DNA of 64,000 nucleotides from ZC4RG20 sp963702105 (GTDB lineage: Bacteria; Pseudomonadota; Gammaproteobacteria; Steroidobacterales; Rariloculaceae): assembly GCA_963702105.1 (NCBI GenBank), contig OY969712.1:4650001-4714000 (forward strand), written 5' to 3'. This document shows positions 18,387 through 26,382 of this stretch, piece after piece (position 1 is the first letter of the stretch; each line of letters begins with the position of its first letter). Below the pieces are notes generated by a model that worked only from the letters and a program-made list of their open reading frames with translations, did no database searches and was not told where the DNA came from. The translations under genes were made by a program, and so were the position numbers.

Positions 18387-19628
18387 GTGAATGAACGGAC
18401 CCCGCCGCAAAACGAAGGTGCCGGGGAATTCCTCGGGCTGGCCCGCCTCATGACCATGACCTATCACGGCGTGGATATGACGCCCATCGGTGAGCGGCTG
18501 CTCGCGCGAGCCGATGCCGGAGACGACGCGAACGCGATGATGGACCTTTCGATCCTGCTGCAACTGCGCGGCGACCCCCGGACGGCCCTGGCCGTTCAGG
18601 CGCAGGCCTTGCGCATGCAGCAGGTCTACACGCTGCCGGCCGCCACGCGGCAGCCCGGCATCCGTCTGCTGGCGCTCAAAGCCCCCGGCGAGATCATGTG
18701 GAATACGCCGTTGGAGATGCTCGTCGAGAACAGCGACATCCAGCTCGAGACCCTCTATGTAGGCGCGGGACTGCCGCTCCCCGAGGCCTTGCCGGAGCAT
18801 GATGTGATGATGGTGGCCATCGCCCAGTGCCGCGAGAACCGCCCGTTGCTGGAGATTCTGCAGGACGTGGCCGCGGACTGGCCCCGGCCGGTGATCAACC
18901 CGCCCCAATCGATCCTGCAGTTGACGCGGGACAACGCGAGCCGGCTGCTGGCGCATATTCCCGGCGTGCTCGTGCCGCGCGCCGTTCGGGCCGACCGTCC
19001 GGCCCTCGAGCATATGTGCGAGCGGCGGCTCGCCATGGCCGAGCTGTTGGAAGACGGAGACTACCCCGTAATCATCCGGCCCGTGGACTCTCACGCCGGC
19101 CAGAACCTCGAGCGGCTCGGATCGCCGGAAGACCTGAAAGAGTACATGGGTTCAAACAGCGCCGCGGAATTTTACGTGTCCCCCTTCGTGGACTATCGCG
19201 GCGCGGACGGCCTTTTCCGCAAATGCCGCGTCGCGATGATAGACGGCCGGCCCTACGCCAGCCACCTGGCGATTTCCGACCACTGGATGATCCACTATCT
19301 GAACGCAGGCATGGCTCGAGATGCGCAAAAGCGCGAGGAAGAAGCCGCCTTCATGGCCGGATTCGAGAGCGGTTTCGCGGTCCGCCACGAAGCGGCCCTC
19401 GAAGCCATCCACGACCGGCTCGCCCTCGATTACTTCGCGATCGACTGCGCCGAGACTGCGGATGGCCGGCTGCTCGTGTTCGAGGCGGACAGCGCGATGG
19501 TGGTGCACGTCATGGACCCCATAGAAGACTTTCCTTACAAGCACGAACACATGCCGAAGGTGTTCCGGGCGTTCCGCAGGTTGCTGGAGCAGCGCCGAAA
19601 CGGCGAAGGTCGGAGCCCCGCTCGATGA
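18387..19628 (+). CDS. ATP-grasp ligase-like protein with N-terminal TPR-like helices
   Basis: Protein of about 413 residues. The N-terminal 90 or so residues are helical and TPR-like (DDANAMMDLSILLQLRGDPRTALAVQAQAL). The middle resembles a RimK/glutathione-synthetase-type preATP-grasp fold (PPQSILQLTRDNASRLLAHIPGVLVP), followed by ATP-grasp-like strands YPVIIRPVDSHAGQNLERL, AEFYVSPFVDYRGADGLFRK and the Mg-binding-like LLVFEADSAMVVH. Substitution of the usual Lys and Asn ligands (RPV, EAD) makes activity uncertain. The start is taken as GTG 18387, ten bases after AAGGA; GTG 18378 is an alternative. Position after a PLP decarboxylase suggests that it could amidate the amine product. I do not recognise a named function. 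Confidence 0.72.
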   Translation: MNERTPPQNEGAGEFLGLARLMTMTYHGVDMTPIGERLLARADAGDDANAMMDLSILLQLRGDPRTALAVQAQALRMQQVYTLPAATRQPGIRLLALKAPGEIMWNTPLEMLVENSDIQLETLYVGAGLPLPEALPEHDVMMVAIAQCRENRPLLEILQDVAADWPRPVINPPQSILQLTRDNASRLLAHIPGVLVPRAVRADRPALEHMCERRLAMAELLEDGDYPVIIRPVDSHAGQNLERLGSPEDLKEYMGSNSAAEFYVSPFVDYRGADGLFRKCRVAMIDGRPYASHLAISDHWMIHYLNAGMARDAQKREEEAAFMAGFESGFAVRHEAALEAIHDRLALDYFAIDCAETADGRLLVFEADSAMVVHVMDPIEDFPYKHEHMPKVFRAFRRLLEQRRNGEGRSPAR

Positions 19629-19685
19629 TCCGCGTCGCCGCGGACGGGCACACTTCGCAGGCCGCTGCGCGCCTCCTGCCGCACG

Positions 19686-20474
19686 TCAGCCGCCGTGCCG
19701 GAAGTCCGGATACAGCAGCATGCCGCCGTCGATCGGGATCGTGATGCCCGTGATGTAGCCCGCGAGATCGCTGCACAGAAAGGCGATCGCATGGCCGATC
19801 TCGTCCGGCTCGCCGATGCGTCCCATGGGTATCTTCGCGTCCAGATCCTCGAGCCCTCTCGGGTCTTCCCAGACTTTGGCATTGATCGGCGTCTTGATGG
19901 CGCCCGGCGCCACGGCGAGCACGCGGATCCCGAGGCCGGCGACTTCCTGCGCCAACGTCTTGCTGAACATGCTGAGCCCGGCTTTCGAGCTCGTATAGGC
20001 GCTGTAGCCGGCCCAAGGAATGAACTCGTGCACGGAGGTCGTATTGACGATGACGCCGCGACCCTGCTTGCTCATCAGCTCGACGGCGCGACGGGCGCAG
20101 TAGTATGGCCCGACGAGGTCGATCTCGACGACGTTGCGCCACTGATCGATCTCGCTTTCGGCGCAAAGAGCGCGGCGGCCGTCCGTGCCCGCGTTGTTGA
20201 CGAGGATGTCGAGGCCGCCGAGCTGCTCCGAGAATTGCCGAAACGTATCGCCGACCTCGTCCGGGTCGGAGACGTTGTCCATGCGCAGCACGCTGACCTG
20301 GCCGCCGACCGTTTTTGCCGCCTCCGCGACCTTATCGGCCGCATCCGGCTTGTACCGGTACGTGATCGCAACCCGAGCCCCGGCCTGCGCGAGAGACTTG
20401 GCCGTCGCGGCGCCGAGGCCGGAGTCGCCGCCCGTTATCAGAGCGTTGCGGCCCGTCAGATCGATTGGAATCAT
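19686..20474 (-). CDS. short-chain dehydrogenase, glucose 1-dehydrogenase-like
   Basis: Classical SDR of 262 residues. The cofactor motif TGGDSGLGAATA lies at 14-25, NNAG at 93-96, and the catalytic S-Y-K set is in NTTSVHEFIPWAGYSAYTSSKAG (Y160, K164). The C-terminus ...GITIPIDGGMLLYPDF is typical of glucose dehydrogenase/3-oxoacyl reductase-type SDRs. The start at 20474 has a very strong AGGAGGTGCAAC ribosome site and overlaps the preceding GH15 stop by 4 bp, so this is the last gene of the aquaporin-GH15-SDR operon. Oxidation of a sugar released by the GH15 enzyme is a plausible but unproven role. Confidence 0.9.
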   Translation of the reverse strand: MIPIDLTGRNALITGGDSGLGAATAKSLAQAGARVAITYRYKPDAADKVAEAAKTVGGQVSVLRMDNVSDPDEVGDTFRQFSEQLGGLDILVNNAGTDGRRALCAESEIDQWRNVVEIDLVGPYYCARRAVELMSKQGRGVIVNTTSVHEFIPWAGYSAYTSSKAGLSMFSKTLAQEVAGLGIRVLAVAPGAIKTPINAKVWEDPRGLEDLDAKIPMGRIGEPDEIGHAIAFLCSDLAGYITGITIPIDGGMLLYPDFRHGG

Positions 20475-22816
20475 GTTGCACCTCCTGCCTCGTCCGAAAG
20501 CAGCACTTCGTAGTCCCGACCTTCCCAGCGATTCTCGCCGAGCCAATAGAACGTGAACTGAACCTGCGTGCCGGCGGCCAAGGCCGCGGTTGGGAGCTCG
20601 GCCGCGAAAACTCCGAGCCCGGTATCCAAGGTCTCGGCCTCGGCAACCTCGTGCCAGCCGTCTCTGCCCCAGTGGACGCGCGCCGGCGACAGCAGCGCAA
20701 TCGTGAGATCCGCGCCCGCGCGCAGCCGACGCGGACGGCAGCGCGGGCCCCACAGGTTGAAGCTCGCATCCGGCCGCGCGCCGCGGTAGCGGTTCCACGT
20801 CGCCGTGGGACGGTCCACGGGGTACCCGCGCGCCCGGCTGTAGCACAGTTTGATGAACTCGCTATGCGCCCAGACGAGCGGCATGGCGGAGCCGCTCGGC
20901 TTGCCCGGCTCCAAATGCCGCTCGGGGATCGGCGCGCTATCCCAGACCTGCTCGGGCAGCAGCCCGCCGGGGCCCGTCATGGCCGCCATGGCCTCGAGGA
21001 ACGGCAGCGCGTCCGCACCCGCCGCGAGGGCGTAGTGGCCGCGCTCGCCGGTCAGCAAGGGCCAGCCGCGTCCCGAGCCCGTGCCGTCGAAGCCGCTGCC
21101 GTCCTCGTGCTCGCCGTAACCGTCGCCGTTGTAGCGATGCCAGACCGGGCCGGCCGGCGTGTCGGTTCGCAGCAGGGCGTCGATCACTTTGAGAGTGTTC
21201 AGGATGCACGGGTCGTCCGGACGGCGCAGGCCGTACCGGACGAGCTGCAGAAAGTCCGTCGCGACCTGCTCCTCGGCGGGCAGATTCGGATCGATGGCGC
21301 GGTTCTTGATCATGACTCGCTCGGCCATCGCACCCTCGTGCACGAGCGCATCGGTCGGCGCCGTGCGCACGTAGTAGCCGCCGACGTCCAACCTGCGCGC
21401 CAGCGCCGAGCCTTCGACATAGGCCCAGTCCTCTATATGGCAGTTCCAGCTGTCGGCCAGGCGCAGGGCGAACTCCCGGCCGGGATCGTCGAGAAAAGCG
21501 CTGCCTTCGACGAGCGCCGCGATCGCGACGGCGAGCGTGAAGGTGTTGATGCCCGCATCCTCCTCCCACCGGTCTTGACCGGTGGCAGGGCCTTCGCGCG
21601 CAATGAACCGCAGCGCTCGAAGGACCATGTCTTTGACGGGAATGCCGTCGAGGGCACCGCGTTGCTTGAGCGCGGCGGCCAGGAGCACCGGGAAGGCCGT
21701 CTCGTCGAGCTGGATGCCCTGCCAGAACGGCGTGCCTCCGAGCCACTGATTCTGCAGCCAGTGGCCGTTCTCCTGCTGCGTGGCGATCAAGTAACGCAGC
21801 ACGTCGCGGGCGTCCTCGACCGCATCCATGGCGAGCAGCGCCCCGGCCGTCTCGAGCAGATCGCGCGTCCAGACGAGATGGTAGCCGCCGCGGCTCTGGC
21901 TTTCGTCGCCCCATGGAATGGAGAGGCTCGCGACGGTCGCGCCGCAGAAGGTTCGGTCCTGATGCACCTTGAGCACCGTCGCCGACAGCTCGAGCAGCTC
22001 CCGGAGCGGCGCAGGCAAGGCCGGGAACTCGCGCTCCGCGAGCCACTGGTCCCAGGCGCGGCTCTGCGCTTCCCAGACGGAGCCGAAGTTCTGCATGATT
22101 CCCGAGACGGCCAACGTGGCGGCCGCGATTCTGCTGGTTCCGAAACCGAGGGCGAGCGTCCCCTCGGGCGGCAGCTCCCCCGTCATCGTCACGGCCCCGG
22201 GCCCTGCGCTGTCGTACTCCCACGTCATTCGCCCATGGCGCGCGAAGTCCTGCCAGCCGTCGCTCTCCTCGAGACAGCCGACCGAGCACCGTCGCCAGCC
22301 GTCGGCGCCCTGGCTGTCGACGGCGACGACGGCGACCCCGAACGGACCCTGTTCGCCCCACAGGACGGGCCGGCCATCGTGTTTCTCTGCAAACGCTCGA
22401 TTGGCAGCGGCATCCTCGCCGAGCCGCAGCGCAATCAATGCATACGGGCGCAAATCGGCCTCGCCCGAAAGCTCGTACGACAGCAGGAGGACGTCGCGGT
22501 GCTGCGACGGGCAAATCCGCAGCGTGAACGTGAATCTCGGATGCCGATGAACGATCCGCACTGCGGGCACGCCCGGCTTGGCCAATGTCACTTCGTAATT
22601 CCGGTTGCGCCGCAGCTCGACCCAGAAGCCCTTGTCGTCGGCGACGATGAATCCGAGGTCTTTGATCTGGGGGATGTCGATGCGCGGATAATAGAGTTCC
22701 GTAACGATGCCTTCGGCGACCGTGAACCAAAGGCGCGAGGAGCCGAGGCTCGTGCCGACCATGTCTTTGGCCGCAGTGGCCCAGGTCGGGTGAGGATCAG
22801 ACGTTGGTGCTTGCAT
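20471..22816 (-). CDS. GH15 glucoamylase/glucodextranase-like glycosidase
   Basis: Protein of 781 residues with no signal peptide. The N-terminal beta domain (about 1-265) precedes an (alpha/alpha)6 barrel. Barrel motifs: GYHLVWTRDL (311-320), ENGHWLQNQWLGGTPFWQGIQLDE (349-372), candidate general acid in DRWEEDAGIN (E418 or E419), and candidate general base in LLPEQVWD (E622), followed by PLVWAHSEF. These match bacterial glucoamylase/glucodextranase enzymes that release glucose from alpha-glucans. A C-terminal beta-sandwich tail (about 700-781) resembles a carbohydrate-interacting module. It overlaps both neighbours (20 bp with the aquaporin, 4 bp with the SDR). Cytoplasmic location suggests action on internal glucan or trehalose-like substrates. 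Confidence 0.9.
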   Translation of the reverse strand: MQAPTSDPHPTWATAAKDMVGTSLGSSRLWFTVAEGIVTELYYPRIDIPQIKDLGFIVADDKGFWVELRRNRNYEVTLAKPGVPAVRIVHRHPRFTFTLRICPSQHRDVLLLSYELSGEADLRPYALIALRLGEDAAANRAFAEKHDGRPVLWGEQGPFGVAVVAVDSQGADGWRRCSVGCLEESDGWQDFARHGRMTWEYDSAGPGAVTMTGELPPEGTLALGFGTSRIAAATLAVSGIMQNFGSVWEAQSRAWDQWLAEREFPALPAPLRELLELSATVLKVHQDRTFCGATVASLSIPWGDESQSRGGYHLVWTRDLLETAGALLAMDAVEDARDVLRYLIATQQENGHWLQNQWLGGTPFWQGIQLDETAFPVLLAAALKQRGALDGIPVKDMVLRALRFIAREGPATGQDRWEEDAGINTFTLAVAIAALVEGSAFLDDPGREFALRLADSWNCHIEDWAYVEGSALARRLDVGGYYVRTAPTDALVHEGAMAERVMIKNRAIDPNLPAEEQVATDFLQLVRYGLRRPDDPCILNTLKVIDALLRTDTPAGPVWHRYNGDGYGEHEDGSGFDGTGSGRGWPLLTGERGHYALAAGADALPFLEAMAAMTGPGGLLPEQVWDSAPIPERHLEPGKPSGSAMPLVWAHSEFIKLCYSRARGYPVDRPTATWNRYRGARPDASFNLWGPRCRPRRLRAGADLTIALLSPARVHWGRDGWHEVAEAETLDTGLGVFAAELPTAALAAGTQVQFTFYWLGENRWEGRDYEVLLSDEAGGAT

Positions 22817-23645
22817 CGTGCCTCGGGTTCCTGCCGTGAAAAACGCCGTATCGATCGTGCGCGAAGTGATAGACCTTCGCCACCTCGATTTCCCATGGGA
22901 AGCGCGGAATGAGCCGGACGGCGGCGACGCCGAGCAGAGCGCCCGCCAGAGGACCGAGCCAATACACCCACCACGCGGACCACTCGCCGGCGATCAGCGC
23001 CGGGCCGAAGCTGCGTGCCGGATTCGTGCTCGTGCCCGAGACGGGCGCCTCGAGGAAGACCATGAGCGCGTAGAGCACGGGGAAAAGCGCCGGCGTGAAG
23101 TTCCGCAGGCGGGGACGCTGCAGAAAATAGAACAGCCCGATGATGAGCAGCGAGGTCGTCACGGCCTCCCCGAGCACGGCGGCGGCCTCGCCGTAGTTTG
23201 CGCCGGGCAGCGTCGCGCCGAAAGCGACGCTGCGTCCCATGCCGCCCCATGCGAGCAGGGGGACGCAGCCCAGAGCGGCGCCGAGCAGCTGCGCGACGGT
23301 GTAGCCGAGGCCGTGGCGCGGCCGCAGCTTGCCCATGAGCACGAATCCCAGCGTTACGACGGGGTTCAAATGAGCACCGCTCTCCTTGCCGAGCGGCGAC
23401 AACGCGATCAGAGCGCCGGTCGTCCCGAACAGGAAACCGGTGATCAAGCGACGGAGCCCGGGCGGCGGCAGCGCGCTGACGACCGCGCTGCCGCGGCCGA
23501 AATCCGCGATGACGAAGGACAAGCCTACCCCTAGCAGCAGGGCCGTGCCGGCCAACTCCGCACCGTACACGAGCCATGGGAACGGGGGATCCTCGGCTTC
23601 CGCATCAGCCACCTCGCACTCGACCCCGACAGCGTCCCGAACCAT
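22797..23645 (-). CDS. MIP-family aquaporin/glycerol channel
   Basis: Membrane channel of 282 residues with the two half-helix motifs of the aquaporin family: HLNPVVTLG (NPV, 94-96, a variant of NPA) and STNPARSFGP (NPA, 208-210). Six helices are visible. The NPA-to-NPV change is seen in some bacterial members. The start at 23645 gives a charged cytoplasmic N-terminus of about 25 residues. First gene of an operon with the GH15 and SDR genes, an unusual partner set; osmotic or polyol stress is a possible link. Confidence 0.88.
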   Translation of the reverse strand: MVRDAVGVECEVADAEAEDPPFPWLVYGAELAGTALLLGVGLSFVIADFGRGSAVVSALPPPGLRRLITGFLFGTTGALIALSPLGKESGAHLNPVVTLGFVLMGKLRPRHGLGYTVAQLLGAALGCVPLLAWGGMGRSVAFGATLPGANYGEAAAVLGEAVTTSLLIIGLFYFLQRPRLRNFTPALFPVLYALMVFLEAPVSGTSTNPARSFGPALIAGEWSAWWVYWLGPLAGALLGVAAVRLIPRFPWEIEVAKVYHFAHDRYGVFHGRNPRHDASTNV

Positions 23646-23880
23646 GACGTGCTCGCCACCCGATCTACTACGCTCGCGCGGCCGGCCCGCCACGGGCAGA
23701 AGGTCGTGCGTCTCCGTATTGTCGCCCCGGCGGGGCGCGCGTGCGACTGCTCGACGCCGGCAAGCCGGCGGCCTCACCCGATGCAACTTATCGAGCCTCA
23801 CGCCCTCGAAAAGTCAGAGACCCGTGGACCTGGCAGCCCGGGCGGCGGGCTATTCGTCCAACGTTGTGGAGGACTGTTCC

Positions 23881-24537
23881 ATGAGCTCGAGCAGTGATGC
23901 CGCCGTCGATCGGCTTGGGGCACACAGTTCGGAGCGACGGCGCTTCCTGACGGCCGCGGCCACCGTCGCGGGTGTCGTCGGCGTCGCCGCCGCTGCGGTG
24001 CCGTTCGTCGAGTCGTTCGAGCCCAGCGCTCGGTCCTTCGCCGAGAGCGCGCCCGTAGACATCGACGTCAGCAAGCTCGCAGAAGGGCAGATGGTCAGCT
24101 TCCTTTGGCGGCACAAACCCGTCTGGGTAGTGCGCCGGACGCAGAAGCAGCTCACCGAGCTACCCAAGCTCAACGGCATGCTCAAGGATCCGTTATCCAA
24201 GTCGGCCCAACAGCCCCCGGGGCTGGCGCACTGGAATCCCGTGCAGCGCTCGATCAAGCCCGAGTACTTCGTGGTCGTCGGCATCTGCACGCACCTCGGC
24301 TGCGTGCCGGACTACCATCCGAATGCAGGTGTGGCCGGGCTCGGACCGGACTGGCCCGGCGGGTTCCTGTGCCCGTGCCACGGCTCGCGCTACGACCTCG
24401 CGGGCCGCGTCATGGACGGTTCACCGGCGCCCCTCAACCTGCCCGTGCCGCCGCACTTTTACATGAGCGCCGGCGTCATCCGCACGGGCGTGCTCGAAGA
24501 CGGCGGCGACAAAAATTGGTCGCCGCAGACCTGGTGA
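23881..24537 (+). CDS. petA: Rieske iron-sulfur protein, ubiquinol-cytochrome c reductase type
   Basis: Protein of 218 residues with a Tat-type anchor (SSERRRFLTAAATVAGVVGVAAAAVPF) and a Rieske cluster domain: C136-T-H138-L-G-C141 and C164-P-C166-H167-G-S, giving two Cys and two His ligands plus the disulfide pair. GPDWPGGFLCPCHGS and the flexible hinge before it are typical of bc1-complex ISP. Neither cytochrome b nor c1 genes follow, so this is an orphan copy. The ribosome site GTGGAGGA lies 7 bp before the ATG. The gene is divergent from the aquaporin operon across a 235-bp gap. Confidence 0.9.
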   Translation: MSSSSDAAVDRLGAHSSERRRFLTAAATVAGVVGVAAAAVPFVESFEPSARSFAESAPVDIDVSKLAEGQMVSFLWRHKPVWVVRRTQKQLTELPKLNGMLKDPLSKSAQQPPGLAHWNPVQRSIKPEYFVVVGICTHLGCVPDYHPNAGVAGLGPDWPGGFLCPCHGSRYDLAGRVMDGSPAPLNLPVPPHFYMSAGVIRTGVLEDGGDKNWSPQTW

Positions 24538-24633
24538 GCCGGAGCGCGAACGTGCCCCGCGATCTCCGGTCGGCCGCAACGAGGCTGTCAACCTGATGGC
24601 CCTTCGGCCGTTCTATCCTTGGAGGTGGCTCAT

Positions 24634-25101
24634 ATGAAAACACTTGGGTTGGCTCTCTTCGGAATGCTCGCCATGGCCGCTCTCCCGGCCCAGGCACACC
24701 GCGGCTTCCATGGGCATTCGTTCGTGGGGATCGGGATCGGCTTCGGCGGCGTGCCCGCCTACGCGCCATACTCCTGGTACGGACCCTACTCCTGGTACGG
24801 GCCCTGGTCGTATCCATACGCTGAACCGTACGGGTGGTACGGCTACACGCCCTTTCCACGCAATCCGGAGGCGCGGAGCACCAAGAACGAAACGGCGCCG
24901 GAAAAGCTGTTCGTCTATCCGGCCGCCGGGCAGACCGCCGCGCAGACGGAGCAGGATCGCAAGGCGTGCGGCGATTGGGCGACGGGACAGACAGGATTCG
25001 ACCCGACGAATGCGACCAAGCGGGCGAAGGCACAGCACCTCGGCGATTACGACCGCGCGTTCATCGCGTGCATGGAAGGGCGAAAGTACACCGTGAAGTG
25101 A
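24634..25101 (+). CDS. exported Tyr/Trp-rich protein with YSWYGP repeat
   Basis: Protein of 155 residues: signal peptide MKTLGLALFGMLAMAALPAQA, a Gly/Tyr/Trp/Pro-rich middle (PYSWYGPYSWYGPWSYPYAEPYGWYGY) and a C-terminal conserved module DRKACGDWATGQTGFDP ... DYDRAFIACMEGRKYTVK with two cysteines that may pair. That C-terminal module recurs in many proteobacterial exported proteins of unknown function. The repeat is encoded by an 18-bp tandem duplication (24769-24786 and 24787-24804). GGAGGTGG precedes the ATG. Function unknown. Confidence 0.8.
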   Translation: MKTLGLALFGMLAMAALPAQAHRGFHGHSFVGIGIGFGGVPAYAPYSWYGPYSWYGPWSYPYAEPYGWYGYTPFPRNPEARSTKNETAPEKLFVYPAAGQTAAQTEQDRKACGDWATGQTGFDPTNATKRAKAQHLGDYDRAFIACMEGRKYTVK

Positions 25102-25151
25102 CGGGCCCGCGAAGCCGCTCCGCCATCGCGCTTCGTCGCGCTGTCGCAGGA

Positions 25152-25165
25152 GCGGCCTCGGCCGC
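25152..25165. repeat. REP-like hairpin
   Basis: GCGGCC-TC-GGCCGC, a 6-bp stem with a 2-nt loop in the 267-bp gap 25102-25368, inside the phrase GGAGCGGCCTCGGCCGCAGG that resembles extragenic palindromes of gammaproteobacteria. Only one copy was noticed in this window. Confidence 0.3.
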
Positions 25166-25368
25166 AGGCCGGGGCTCGCCGATATGACCCAACCCCCATA
25201 GCGGCGTCGCGTCTCTACAGAACAGGCCGCGCGCGGCTGCCCTAGAATTGCCCATAGTCGGTAGAGAAGAGCCCCGGCCGACTGTTCCCGCTCGCCCGCC
25301 CCCGGCGCGGCCGACCGTGCTGTTAGAGCCGAGCGACGCGAGCTGTTCCGCGGGCAAACGGAGGACGC

Positions 25369-26382
25369 ATGGCGCGCATAGTTCTCGGTCTTTGGACCAC
25401 GCATGGCCCGCAGCTCAGCACGACGCCGGAGGAGTGGATGCTGCGGGTGCCCGCCGACAAGTCGCGGCGGCACTGGTACAAGGGCAGGCAGTACTCGTTC
25501 GACGAGCTCGTCGCGCTGCGCCGGAACGAGCACCTGGAGCGGCAGATCACGCTCGAGGTGCAGACCGCGCGTCACGCGGCGTGCCAAGCGGCGATCGACC
25601 GGCTCGCCGACATCTGGGCAGAGGTCGAGCCCGACTGCTGCGTGATCTTCGGCAACGACCAGCGCGAGCTCATGTTGCCGGCGCTGCAGCCCGCCTACAC
25701 CGTCTACTACGGTGAGACGTTTTGGAACGGCCCGATCCCCGAACGGCGCCTGGCCGGGCTGCCGCGGGGCATTCGCGAGGCGGAATGGGCCAACCGGCCG
25801 GAGCGGCGCACCGATTATCCGGGCCTTCCGGATCTGGCCGGCCTGCTGTTCGCGGCGGGACAGGAAGAGGGTTGGGACTTCGCGGCGTCGGAGAGCTGGC
25901 CCGAGCACGAGCCCGACCATCACCACGCTGGAACGCCTCACGCGTTCGCGTTCATCCTCCGCCGCGTGATGCGCGATCGTCCCATTCCGACCTTACCGAT
26001 CATCACGAACACGTTCTTCCGGCCGAACCAGCCGCGGCCGTGGCGTTGTTTCGATCTGGGTCGGCTCGTCCACAAGGTCGTTTCGAGCTGGGACACGGAC
26101 ATGCGGGTCGCGATCGTAGGCTCCGGCGGCATGTCCCATTTCGTCATCAACGAGGAGTTCGACGCGTCCCTCATCGAAGCGATTGCCGAGCGCGACGAAG
26201 CTTTCCTGCGCGCCATAGACCCCCGCCTGCTGCAGGACGGCACCTCCGAGCTCCTCAATTGGATCTCGGCGGCCGGGTGCCTTTTCGGTACCGACTTGCG
26301 GGGCGAGCTCCTGGATTACCTGCCGTGCTATCGCACGGAAGCCGGCAGCGGCACGGCGCAGGGCTTCGTTACCTGGAAGTAG
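25369..26382 (+). CDS. LigB-type extradiol ring-cleavage dioxygenase family protein
   Basis: Protein of 337 residues of the class III extradiol dioxygenase (LigB/DODA) superfamily. Visible: N-terminal metal-ligand His in LGLWTTHGPQLS (H12), CVIFGNDQRE (about 91-100), PHAFAFILRRVM, PTLPIITNTFF and VAIVGSGGMSHFV. In LigB the second iron ligand is a His in a Y-N-D-H motif; here the position reads N-D-Q, so the metal site may differ. No signal peptide. Its 3' end overlaps by 14 bp the end of the convergent LigJ-like gene, whose known relatives act just after 4,5-cleavage of protocatechuate or gallate. Substrate not determinable. Confidence 0.82.
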   Translation: MARIVLGLWTTHGPQLSTTPEEWMLRVPADKSRRHWYKGRQYSFDELVALRRNEHLERQITLEVQTARHAACQAAIDRLADIWAEVEPDCCVIFGNDQRELMLPALQPAYTVYYGETFWNGPIPERRLAGLPRGIREAEWANRPERRTDYPGLPDLAGLLFAAGQEEGWDFAASESWPEHEPDHHHAGTPHAFAFILRRVMRDRPIPTLPIITNTFFRPNQPRPWRCFDLGRLVHKVVSSWDTDMRVAIVGSGGMSHFVINEEFDASLIEAIAERDEAFLRAIDPRLLQDGTSELLNWISAAGCLFGTDLRGELLDYLPCYRTEAGSGTAQGFVTWK

